A DNA stretch of 7,341 bases from a bacterium (GCA_021790955.1 JAJYFI010000075.1:1-7341); one strand, 5' to 3'; positions 1 to 6,512 are shown, counted from the first letter of the stretch. Translations and numbers: made by a program. The notes: generated by a model from the sequence alone, not told the origin.

Positions 1-1999
1 CGTGCGTGGAGGGATAGGTGATCATGATCGCGGCCAGATCCCGCGCATGCTCGGCGGCCTTGCGTTTGAGATCCTCCCGGTCGATCGATCCGTCCGCGGT
101 CGTCTCGATCGGGACGGTCTCAAATCCCGCCGCGGCGGCAGACGCGGGATTCGTCCCATGGGCCGACCGCGGGATGAGACAGACGCGCCGGCGCCCCTCT
201 CCGCGCGCCTCATGGAAACGCCGAATCGCCATGAGTCCCGTGTATTCCCCCTGAGATCCGGCGTTGGGCTGGAAGGAAACGGCGGCGAAACCCGTGATCT
301 CCTTGATCGCCTGCGCGAGGCCGTCCAGGATCGCCGCCCATCCCTCGGCCTGGTTTTCGGGCGCGAAGGGATGCAGTCCCGTCAGGGAGGAGAGGTCGAG
401 CGAACGCATCTCCGAGGCGCTGTTGAGCTTCATCGTGCAGGAACCCAGCGGGATCATGGAATGAACCAGGGAGATATCCCGGTTTTCAAGGCGCTTCATG
501 TAGCGCATGAGCTCCGTCTCGGAATGGAAGCTGTTGAAGACGGGGTGGGCCAGGTAGGCGCTCTCGCGCCGCAACTCGGGGCCGAATTCCCCCTCGGCGC
601 CGCGGAGAAGCCGCCCGACGTCAATATGGACGCGCCTGCCGGCGGCGAAAATCCTCAATAAGAATTCGACGTCTCGTTCCGACGCCGCCTCGTCAAGCGA
701 CACGCAAAAGCCCCCGTCGACGCAGCGGAGATTCACGCGCGCTTTCTGGGCCGCGGCGAGAATGCGCTTTTTGGCGGCGGCGCCTGCCTCCACGAAAACC
801 GTGTCGAAGAACGGATCCGGGGCGATCTTGAAACCCAGCTTTTCGAGCCCCCGGGCGAAAGCCGAAGCTAGCCGGCGGACCCGAAGGGCGATGCGCTTGA
901 GCCCCTTCGGGCCGTGATGAACGGCGTAGAAGGACGCGACGACGGCGAGGAGGGCCTGCGCCGTGCAGATGTTGGAGGTCGCCTTCTCGCGGCGGATGTG
1001 CTGCTCGCGGGTCTGAAGCGCGAGCCTCAACGCCGGCCGTCCGGACGCGTCTTTGGAAACTCCGACGATCCGACCCGGCATGAGTCGCTGGAGCTCCTTG
1101 CGCGTCGCAAAAAAGGCGGCGTGCGGCCCGCCATAACCCAGCGGGACGCCGAAGCGCTGCGCCGAGCCCAAGGCGATGTCGGCGCCGAGTTCTCCCGGCG
1201 CCTTGAGGAGCGCGAGAGCAAGAGGATCGCAGGCGAAGGCCACGAGGGCCCCCGACTCATGGGCGCGAGCCGACAAGGCGCCGAGGTCCGCCGGGACGCC
1301 GCCCCGCGTTCCCGGGTACTGAACGAGCGCGCCGAAAGGCTTCCGCCCGAAATCCCACGCGCCGGGATCGGAGACGGCGAGCTCGACGCCCAGGGCTCCC
1401 GCCCGCGTGCGCAGCACGGCCAAGGTCTGGGGATGGCAATGCTCGCTCGCGAAAAAGGGCCCGGGCTCCCCATCTCCTTGATGGGCGGCCAGGCACAACG
1501 TCATCGCTTCGGCCGCGGCCGTCGCCTCGTCGAGAAGGGACGAGTTCGCCACGGGAAGCCCCGTCAGGTCCTCCACCATGGTCTGGAAATTGAGAAGCGC
1601 CTCGAGCCGGCCTTGGGAGATTTCGGCCTGGTAGGGGGTGTAAGGAGTATACCAGCCGGGATTCGTGAGGATGCCGCGCCGGATGGCCGCGGGAGTGACC
1701 GTCTCGTAATAGCCCGTGCCGATGTAGGACCTGAAAACCTGATTCCGCGCCGCGAGGGCTTCGAGCTCCCGGAAAGCTTCTTCTTCGCCCAAACCCTTCC
1801 CGAGCTTGAGAGGCCGGCTCTGGATCAGCTCCTCCGGAACGGCCGCGGCGGTCAGCGCGTCGAGCGATTCGTGCCCGACGGCCTCAAGCATCGAGCGCAT
1901 CGACTTCGCGTCGAGTCCGACGTGCCGCGCGGCAAAATCTCCCACATCGGCGGTTTCAGTCCCGACCGCCGGCTTCGTCGCCGCGTCAGTGGCCTGCAT
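1..1999 (-). CDS. gcvP: Glycine dehydrogenase (decarboxylating), P-protein, fused single-chain type; 3' end cut by window edge
   Basis: PLP-dependent P-protein of the cytoplasmic glycine cleavage system. It decarboxylates glycine and transfers the aminomethyl group to the lipoyl arm of GcvH. I translated the frame by hand from the ATG at 1999 to the edge: 666 residues without a stop, against about 950 for the full family. Landmarks: NPGWYTPYTPYQ from residue 113, GYGGPH at 288-293, HIRREKATSN at 334-343, MIPLGSCTMKLN with S520, and HGTNPAS from H614. The last residues visible are YPSTH. SCTMK and HGTNPAS belong to the C-terminal half (GcvPB in split enzymes), so both halves are fused here. 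By comparison with E. coli GcvP, the PLP lysine (LHKTF motif) should lie about 50 residues beyond the edge, so its presence cannot be checked. The start overlaps the gcvH stop by 14 nt. No clear Shine-Dalgarno precedes it, which suggests translational coupling. The identity is very secure; the 3' end is unknown. Confidence 0.97.
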   Translation of the reverse strand, partial: MQATDAATKPAVGTETADVGDFAARHVGLDAKSMRSMLEAVGHESLDALTAAAVPEELIQSRPLKLGKGLGEEEAFRELEALAARNQVFRSYIGTGYYETVTPAAIRRGILTNPGWYTPYTPYQAEISQGRLEALLNFQTMVEDLTGLPVANSSLLDEATAAAEAMTLCLAAHQGDGEPGPFFASEHCHPQTLAVLRTRAGALGVELAVSDPGAWDFGRKPFGALVQYPGTRGGVPADLGALSARAHESGALVAFACDPLALALLKAPGELGADIALGSAQRFGVPLGYGGPHAAFFATRKELQRLMPGRIVGVSKDASGRPALRLALQTREQHIRREKATSNICTAQALLAVVASFYAVHHGPKGLKRIALRVRRLASAFARGLEKLGFKIAPDPFFDTVFVEAGAAAKKRILAAAQKARVNLRCVDGGFCVSLDEAASERDVEFLLRIFAAGRRVHIDVGRLLRGAEGEFGPELRRESAYLAHPVFNSFHSETELMRYMKRLENRDISLVHSMIPLGSCTMKLNSASEMRSLDLSSLTGLHPFAPENQAEGWAAILDGLAQAIKEITGFAAVSFQPNAGSQGEYTGLMAIRRFHEARGEGRRRVCLIPRSAHGTNPASAAAAGFETVPIETTADGSIDREDLKRKAAEHARDLAAIMITYPSTH

Positions 2000-2393
2000 G
2001 AGCGGCATCCGTCTTCAGGAACGCCTCGTAAGCGACGCGATCGAAGAGCTTGCCTATTTGCGCGGGATCCGAGGGCCTAAGCTTGAAAAGCCAGCCCTTC
2101 TCGTAGGGAGAGCGGTTGGGAAGCGCGGGATCCGACGCGATCTCGGCGTTGACGGCCGCGACCTCCCCTCCGACCGGGGCGTAAAGGTCGAAAGCCGCTT
2201 TCACGGATTCAACGACGCCGATCGCCTGGCCGGCGGCCACCTTGCTGCCGATCTTCGGCATCTCGACGAAGACGACGTCGCCGATCTCCTTCTGGGCATG
2301 GTCGGACAGGCCGACCCACACCAGACCGTCGGAATCCGAACTCCAGGCCCACTCGTGGGTCTTCGCGAAACGGCAGTCGGAGGGATTAGGCAT
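1986..2393 (-). CDS. gcvH: Glycine cleavage system H-protein
   Basis: Lipoyl carrier protein of the glycine cleavage system, 135 residues, close to the usual 125-130. It shuttles the aminomethyl intermediate from P-protein to T-protein and is reoxidised by dihydrolipoamide dehydrogenase. Family hallmarks seen are THEWAW at residues 12-17, VGLSDHAQKEIGDVVFVEMP at 27-46, and the lipoylation motif ESVKA with the acceptor lysine at K65, the same place as in E. coli. After it comes the usual YAPVGGEVAAVN hairpin, then NRSPYEKGWLFKL. The ATG at 2393 lies inside the last codons of gcvT (8-nt overlap). The TGA stop lies inside the first codons of gcvP (14-nt overlap). No purine-rich ribosome binding site precedes the ATG, so coupling to gcvT translation is likely. 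The C-terminal tail (KTDAAHAGH) is unremarkable. Confidence 0.97.
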   Translation of the reverse strand: MPNPSDCRFAKTHEWAWSSDSDGLVWVGLSDHAQKEIGDVVFVEMPKIGSKVAAGQAIGVVESVKAAFDLYAPVGGEVAAVNAEIASDPALPNRSPYEKGWLFKLRPSDPAQIGKLFDRVAYEAFLKTDAAHAGH

Positions 2394-3492
2394 GGGAGTA
2401 GAAAGGAAGCTTCGCGACGGAGGCGGCCGCCGATCGGCCTCGGATGTCGATGCCCGCGGCGTCTCCCGGCTTGAGGCCGGGGAGGCCCAGGTAGCCGAGG
2501 CCGATGCCGGCCTTGAGGGTCGGGGAAAATCCCGCGCTCGTCAGGGAGCCGGCGACCGCGCCCGCGACCGCGACGGCGGCCCCGGCGCGGGGAATCCCCG
2601 CTTCCGTGAGCCGCAACCCGTAAAGCTTTCTTGATAAGCCCTCTTTCTTTTGCCGCATCAAGGCCTCCTTGCCGATAAACCCGCTTTTTTTCCAGTCGAC
2701 GAGCCATTCATAGCCCGCTTCCAGGCTCGTATGATCGTCATCCGCGTCCTGGCCGTAGAGGAGATAGCCGGCCTCAAGCCGCAGGGTGTCCCGCGCGCCC
2801 AGGCCGCAGGGCTTGACGCCCAGGCCGCCGCCGCGGTCCAAAAGCGCGTCCCAAATCCGCGGCAGCTCCGCGGCCGGAGCCATGAGCTCGAATCCCTCCT
2901 CCCCGGTATATCCCGTCGAGCTGATGAAGAGTTCGGTCCCAAACGCCCGGCCCTCCCACGCCTCGAAACGCTTCATGCGGGAAACGCCCTCGAGCCCACG
3001 CTCCATCGCGAGGACCTGCCGGGCCTTCGGCCCCTGGATCGCGATGATGCCGCGCTCGGGGCTCAGCCGGCGCAGCCGGACGCGAAGCGTCCCGCGATGG
3101 GCCTCCAGCCACGCCCAGTCCTTCTCCGTCGTCGCCGCGTTGACGACGGCGAGAGTGCGGTCCGGGGCCAGGCCGCTGATGATCAGATCGTCGACGATCC
3201 CGCCTCGCTCGTTGAGGAGGTGAGTATAGAGAGCTTTGCCGGGACGCAGCTTGGCGGCGTCCGTGGGAATGAGCCGCTGCCAGAACTCGATCGCATCCGG
3301 CCCGGACACCTCGATCTGCGCCATGTGGGAAACGTCGAAAAGCCCGCAGGCGTCCCGAACGGCCTCATGCTCCGCCAGAATGCCGCCGTAATAGATGGGG
3401 AGGCGCCAGCCGTGGAAATCCACCATCTTCGCGCCCAGATCCCGGTGTCGGCCGACGAGCGGCGTTTCGCGCAGGGCAGTCGCGGACTCCAT
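2386..3492 (-). CDS. gcvT: Glycine cleavage system T-protein (aminomethyltransferase)
   Basis: Tetrahydrofolate-dependent aminomethyltransferase. It releases ammonia from the aminomethyl group on lipoylated GcvH and forms 5,10-methylene-tetrahydrofolate. The 368 residues match the normal family length. Motifs in order: HGWRLPIYY (27-35), LFDVSHMAQIEVSGPDA (51-67), GGIVDDLII with the catalytic aspartate at D101, VVNAATTEKDW (117-127), STGYTGEEGFEL (192-203), LGARDTLRLEAGYLLYGQD (231-249), FIGKEAL (272-278), GIPRAG (299-304), LTSAGFSPTLKAGIGLGY (317-334). The start is well fixed: an in-frame TGA sits at 3499-3501, three codons upstream, and the sequence aligns from the first residues. It is the first gene of the gcv cluster, separated from the PilZ-like gene by 77 nt, and its TAA overlaps the gcvH start. 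No strong Shine-Dalgarno is visible. Confidence 0.97.
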   Translation of the reverse strand: MESATALRETPLVGRHRDLGAKMVDFHGWRLPIYYGGILAEHEAVRDACGLFDVSHMAQIEVSGPDAIEFWQRLIPTDAAKLRPGKALYTHLLNERGGIVDDLIISGLAPDRTLAVVNAATTEKDWAWLEAHRGTLRVRLRRLSPERGIIAIQGPKARQVLAMERGLEGVSRMKRFEAWEGRAFGTELFISSTGYTGEEGFELMAPAAELPRIWDALLDRGGGLGVKPCGLGARDTLRLEAGYLLYGQDADDDHTSLEAGYEWLVDWKKSGFIGKEALMRQKKEGLSRKLYGLRLTEAGIPRAGAAVAVAGAVAGSLTSAGFSPTLKAGIGLGYLGLPGLKPGDAAGIDIRGRSAAASVAKLPFYSHA

Positions 3493-3502
3493 GGAGCTTC
3501 AT

Positions 3503-3530
3503 ACGATAGAATATTTCCCGCCGACCGCAA
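3503..3530 (-). promoter_or_regulatory. Possible sigma-70-type promoter for the gcvTHP cluster
   Basis: On the minus strand TTGCGG (3530-3525) and TATCGT (3508-3503) are separated by 16 nt, and the downstream hexamer ends 10 nt before the gcvT ATG. Both hexamers are imperfect. The AT-rich patch 3503-3516 stands out locally in GC-rich DNA, and the 77-nt gap is the largest in the window, which makes it the natural place for a separate gcv promoter. Initiation here would leave a 5' leader of only a few bases. Confidence 0.3.
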
Positions 3531-3552
3531 CAGCTGCGTCCACAGCGGCGGG
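3517..3552. repeat. Inverted repeat in the gcvT leader region
   Basis: Perfect 7-bp arms CCCGCCG (3517-3523) and CGGCGGG (3546-3552) separated by 22 nt. A smaller nested GCTG/CAGC pair gives alternative folds on the minus-strand transcript. It lies between the PilZ-like gene and gcvT and overlaps the possible -35 element. The arm is followed by AAATATTC rather than a U-run, so a classical intrinsic terminator is not supported. It may be an operator or leader hairpin, or chance in GC-rich DNA. Confidence 0.3.
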
Positions 3553-3569
3553 CGGCGCGGCGGCCTCGC

Positions 3570-3881
3570 TTATCGCGACAGGATGTCCCACAGAAGCTTC
3601 GCCAGCCGTCGCCGGTCGGCTTCATCCTGGAAGGCGATTTCAGCCTGGAAATAGCCATCGGCGTCTTTTTCGGCCTCGACCGCCACGCAGGGGATGTCCC
3701 GGAAGGATTGGCCCCACAACTGGAAGGACAGGCGCAGTCGCTCGTCCGGGACGATGGGCGCCAGCGTGGCCAGAGTCCCCCCTCGATGGGAGAGCCTTTC
3801 GACCCTTCCCCAGGCCTCGCGCCTAAATTGTCCCGGCTCGAACTCGATGAGGACGGGAAGCGTCACGCAGGTCGATGACAT
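3570..3881 (-). CDS. Small PilZ-like domain protein with degenerate c-di-GMP motifs
   Basis: A 103-residue, soluble, probably cytoplasmic protein with a PilZ-like layout. A short N-terminal strand region (VTLPVLIEFEPG, 6-17) is followed by GRVERLSHRGGTLATL (25-40), then alternating strands with LRLSFQLWGQSF (49-60) and GYFQAEIAF (76-84), and a C-terminal helix RRRLAKLLWDIL (90-101). PilZ domains usually bind cyclic-di-GMP through an N-terminal RxxxR and a [D/N]xSxxG motif. Here S31 and G34 of the second motif remain, but the acidic position is R29 and no RxxxR is seen in the expected place. It may therefore be a non-binding, protein-interaction type PilZ. It begins 3 nt after the stop of the receiver-propeller gene and is surely co-transcribed with it. 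No good Shine-Dalgarno is visible. The gene call is firm and the PilZ assignment moderate. Confidence 0.7.
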   Translation of the reverse strand: MSSTCVTLPVLIEFEPGQFRREAWGRVERLSHRGGTLATLAPIVPDERLRLSFQLWGQSFRDIPCVAVEAEKDADGYFQAEIAFQDEADRRRLAKLLWDILSR

Positions 3882-3884
3882 TCG

Positions 3885-5093
3885 CTATCGAACCTGGCCC
3901 TCAATAACCGCATGCCGAAAAATCCGGGCCCGAGGAGCTCCAGCCCCGCCATCTGTTTTGCGCGCGGCCACGGTCCAAAAGCGCGATCCATCCCACGCCA
4001 AGCCGACAGGCTCGTAATCACCGGCTTTATATTCCGGAAGGGCGATGCGCGCGGCCGCCTCGCCGGGCCTGTCGAGACGATGCCGGATCAGTTCGCCCGC
4101 TCCAGCGTCGAGAGACCAAAGGGATTCTCCGTCGAACGTCAGCGAGGCCGCCTTCTGTCCGGAGTACGGCCAGCTCTCGACGACGCTCAAATCGGCGTCA
4201 AGAATTCTCTTGTAGAGGGTATGCTTCGTGACGGTCCAAAGAAACAGCCCGTCATAGGCGATCCCGACGGTCCCATAGGCCTCTTGACGATAGACGCCCA
4301 AGGGCGTGAAGCCGGCGTCCTTCATATGCCTGACGATCCTGCCACGCGTGTCCGACGTGAAGAGAAACCCCCCGCCGAAGCCGATGCCGATGGGCGTTTC
4401 GCGTGGCAACGGCACGACGCGCGCGAGGCTCAATTCCGGCTTCCGCTGAAAATTGAGCGTCCGCGTGTACCAGTCGGACACCCAGAACCCGCCGTCGTCA
4501 AAGGCCAGCGAGGAGGGATGGCTGTAGGGGATGTCCCAATGGGCGCCGGCGCGCCGGATGGCTTCCCTCCGAAGCTGCGCGCGCCGCACCGAGAGCGCTC
4601 CCAACAAGAGCCCCGCCAGGGCCACCGCCGCCAGCCCCCAAAGGACGGCGCGGTTGGAGGGCTCGTGCGGGGGCGGCGCAATGGAAAGGCTCGTGCCCTC
4701 GAAGCGGATCGCCCGGGAGACGGCCGCCTTGATCGCCGTTTGGCTCTGCGGCCAGGGAAGGACCTCCCAGGCGCCCATCCTTAAGAGCTCCAAAGCCCTC
4801 GACGCATCCCGCCGCGCCGGCGCCATGATGACGGGAAGGAGGGGGCAGGAGGCGACGATTTCCCTCAACGCGGCGGATTCCTTCTGGTCGTCCTCCGGCT
4901 CCTCGGAAACCCAGACGAGAACCTTGGGTCTCTCCTGCGCCAGCATCTCGAGCGCCGACTTCAAATCGCTTGCCTGGCGGACGCCGTGGCCCCACTCGCC
5001 CAACAGAAGCGCCCATTCCCGGCGCTGCTCCGCCCCGCCGCCCGCCAGGAGGACGCCGGCCGACGAGACGCCCGCGGCGTTAGAGGCCGCCAT
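3885..5093 (-). CDS. Pseudo-receiver / transmembrane helix / beta-propeller protein
   Basis: A 402-residue protein with three parts. Residues about 12-132 look like a response-regulator receiver fold (VLLAGGG start, KVLVWVSEEP as strand 3, LPVIMAPARR as strand 4, MGAWEVLPWPQ as strand 5). The phosphorylation residues are replaced: the acidic pair is AGGG, the acceptor Asp aligns with S63, the Thr/Ser with A91 and the Lys with W114. It should therefore not be phosphorylated in the usual way. Residues 149-169 form one hydrophobic helix, followed by an Arg-rich stretch (170-182). From about 190 to the end there are five repeats of the type LxFDGxxxWxxD (near 195, 237, 278, 318 and 365), about 40 residues apart, as in NHL/SMP-30-like beta-propellers. 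The start is supported by an AAGGAGG 5 nt before the ATG. The gene overlaps the upstream barrel gene by 14 nt. Ligand and partners are unknown; a structural or sensing role in the envelope is inferred from the neighbours. Confidence 0.85.
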   Translation of the reverse strand: MAASNAAGVSSAGVLLAGGGAEQRREWALLLGEWGHGVRQASDLKSALEMLAQERPKVLVWVSEEPEDDQKESAALREIVASCPLLPVIMAPARRDASRALELLRMGAWEVLPWPQSQTAIKAAVSRAIRFEGTSLSIAPPPHEPSNRAVLWGLAAVALAGLLLGALSVRRAQLRREAIRRAGAHWDIPYSHPSSLAFDDGGFWVSDWYTRTLNFQRKPELSLARVVPLPRETPIGIGFGGGFLFTSDTRGRIVRHMKDAGFTPLGVYRQEAYGTVGIAYDGLFLWTVTKHTLYKRILDADLSVVESWPYSGQKAASLTFDGESLWSLDAGAGELIRHRLDRPGEAAARIALPEYKAGDYEPVGLAWDGSRFWTVAARKTDGGAGAPRARIFRHAVIEGQVR

Positions 5094-6501
5094 CGTCGCC
5101 TCCTTGGGAAGGCCCCGCCGCGGGCGCGAGCTTATGCGGCGCAGGGATCGTCAAGACGCTGCCCAATTGCGGCAGCCCGCGGTCGATCGAGCCCGGATTG
5201 GCGTCGTAGATCTGCTGCCAGAGGTTCTCGTCGCCATAATACTTTCTCGCCAGCGAGCGCAGGGTGTCGCCTTCCACGACAATATGCTTCTTGGGCCACG
5301 GGGGGGGGCCCTTCTTGCGGGGTTTCGGGATCTCGGGCCCGGGAGCCGTCGGCGTCGTCAGCGCGGCCTTCTGCGTCTGCAAGGCCTTCAGATCATAGTT
5401 GGTGCGCTCAATGGCCTGTGTCAAGGTCTTGTAGCGGGCTTCAAGCGCCTGGATGCGCTGCTTAAGCACCGCGAGCTGGGCGCTCGCGGCTTCGGAATCC
5501 GTCCTGGCGCGCTCCGTCTTCTGCGCGAGGTTCTCCCTTTGGGCGATCAACTCCTGGATGCGGGTCTGAAGCTCCTCGGCCTCCCGGGCGGCCTCGCCGA
5601 CGAACTTCGCCTCGTAGGTCGGGGCGCCGAATCGGTAGCTCAAGGACATCTGGTAGCCGCCCCCCGAGCGGTAGACGCCGCCCGTCGGGAAAGTCGAAGC
5701 CGCGTCCAGGACGAAAGGCGAAAGGTCGACGCCGAAACCGAAGGCGAGTTGGTTGACTCCGTCCAAGGGCAGCCCTTTGCCGATGCGCGCCTTCAAAATC
5801 CCCTGATCGAAGGAGGCCTCGAGACCCGGATAAAATGCCGTCAATCCCGGACGCACATGGAGGTCGACAGCGGCGATCAGCCAGTGGTCGTAGTCGTAGG
5901 AATTGCCGAAGACGAAGGTCGGATGCGGAAAACCCGGATTGGTCGTGACATTCAGCAAAGACAGCCCGCTGTTCCAGCCGAAATCCGACCGGGCCAGCAC
6001 GCCTCCGTCAAAGCCGAGCGCCACCGTCCCCCCCGCTCCCGGAGCCACGGCCGCGTCTAGGATCTTGAAATTCCCTCCGACCTTGAGCGGCCTCGACAGG
6101 TGATATTTCGAAAGGTCGATGTCCTGGGCGTAGTTGAAAAGGAAATCGTGCTCGTAGCGGTTGACCGCCTGCCATCCGCCGTCGTAAGAAAATCCCAGCG
6201 TGGCCGTGTGAATGAACGGATACGGCCGGATATAGCTCAAATCCCACCATGAGAGATTCCCCTGAGGCGAGGGCATGCGTCCGAGCGAGGTCCCCATGTC
6301 GGGGTAGGCGGCGTTCGCCGTGCCCGCGGGGTTGAAAAACATCCCGAACGCGTCGTCGGCGATCGAGCTATAGGCCATGCCCATCCCCATGGCCCTTGCG
6401 CCGGGAAGGAGATCATAAAACTGATCGGCCAAGGCGGGAGCCGTCCCGAGGCCCAGGCATAGAATAATCGAAAAATACGCCGAAAATGTTCGGCGAAACA
6501 C
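5080..6501 (-). CDS. PorV/UPF0164-like outer-membrane barrel with coiled coil and C-terminal LysM domain
   Basis: A 473-residue exported protein. Residues 1-25 are a signal peptide (Arg-Arg n-region, hydrophobic core, ALA cleavage motif before D26). Next comes a barrel-like region to about 293, opening with GARAMGMGMAYSSIADDAFG (34-53) and FFNPAG (55-60), the hallmark start of PorV/PorQ/UPF0164 and FadL-like barrels. It ends in aromatic strands such as GYQMSLSYRFG. Residues about 299-382 form a charged, heptad-like coiled coil. A Pro/Lys-rich linker (383-405) leads to a LysM domain (406-453: HIVVEGDTLRSLARKYYGD, NLWQQIYDANP, LPQLGSVLTIP), which normally binds peptidoglycan glycan chains. The likely role is an outer-membrane protein tethered to the cell wall. 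The start is a GTG: an in-frame TAA lies 9 nt upstream and no ATG suits the signal peptide. Its stop overlaps the next gene. A nine-C run encodes part of the linker (G398-P401). The PorV label rests on the N-terminal motif and overall layout. Confidence 0.88.
   Translation of the reverse strand: MFRRTFSAYFSIILCLGLGTAPALADQFYDLLPGARAMGMGMAYSSIADDAFGMFFNPAGTANAAYPDMGTSLGRMPSPQGNLSWWDLSYIRPYPFIHTATLGFSYDGGWQAVNRYEHDFLFNYAQDIDLSKYHLSRPLKVGGNFKILDAAVAPGAGGTVALGFDGGVLARSDFGWNSGLSLLNVTTNPGFPHPTFVFGNSYDYDHWLIAAVDLHVRPGLTAFYPGLEASFDQGILKARIGKGLPLDGVNQLAFGFGVDLSPFVLDAASTFPTGGVYRSGGGYQMSLSYRFGAPTYEAKFVGEAAREAEELQTRIQELIAQRENLAQKTERARTDSEAASAQLAVLKQRIQALEARYKTLTQAIERTNYDLKALQTQKAALTTPTAPGPEIPKPRKKGPPPWPKKHIVVEGDTLRSLARKYYGDENLWQQIYDANPGSIDRGLPQLGSVLTIPAPHKLAPAAGPSQGGDDGGL
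5099..5105 (-). promoter_or_regulatory. Strong Shine-Dalgarno for the receiver-propeller gene
   Basis: AAGGAGG on the minus strand, 5 nt before the ATG at 5093. It sits inside the last codons of the upstream barrel gene. It is the only strong ribosome binding site seen before any start in the window, and it fixes this start despite the 14-nt overlap. Confidence 0.8.
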
Positions 6502-6506
6502 GGCGC

Positions 6507-6512
6507 ATTATA
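6507..6512 (-). promoter_or_regulatory. Consensus -10 element (TATAAT) just before the barrel gene
   Basis: Exact TATAAT on the minus strand in the 30-nt gap between the hydrolase and barrel genes, ending 5 nt before the GTG start. At the usual -10 to start-site distance, transcription would begin at or next to the GTG and give a leaderless mRNA, in keeping with the absence of a Shine-Dalgarno. No convincing -35 lies 16-18 nt upstream (a TTGACC is only 10 nt away) and there is no extended -10 TG. The gap shows no terminator. Confidence 0.45.

Noticed and set aside
1..1999. Split gcvPA/gcvPB genes
   Set aside because: Hand translation runs without a stop from the N-terminal half through SCTMK and HGTNPAS of the C-terminal half in one frame.
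914..2080. Plus-strand open frame of about 388 codons
   Set aside because: Antisense to gcvP, whose translation in this stretch matches the family closely; no domain or upstream signal.
3517..3552. Intrinsic terminator between the PilZ-like gene and gcvT
   Set aside because: There is an inverted repeat, but the loop is long and no T-run follows on the minus strand.
3493..3569. Glycine riboswitch upstream of gcvT
   Set aside because: The gap is too short for even one typical aptamer with expression platform, and I see none of the conserved core.
2650..3654. Plus-strand open frame of about 334 codons opposite gcvT
   Set aside because: Antisense to an intact gcvT; low-complexity composition and no recognisable motif.
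4531..6060. Long plus-strand open frame of about 509 codons opposite the barrel and propeller genes
   Set aside because: Arg/Ala/Gly-rich translation with no recognisable domain, lying antisense to two well-supported genes; typical high-GC antisense open frame.
3570..6501. Type IX secretion locus, prompted by a PorV-like barrel beside a receiver-like protein
   Set aside because: No other T9SS component is present, the receiver is degenerate and membrane-fused unlike PorX, and PorV-like barrels occur widely outside T9SS.
6427..6501. Lipoprotein signal in the barrel protein (Cys15)
   Set aside because: The residues before Cys15 do not form a lipobox and the Cys is inside the hydrophobic core; an ALA signal peptidase I site follows.
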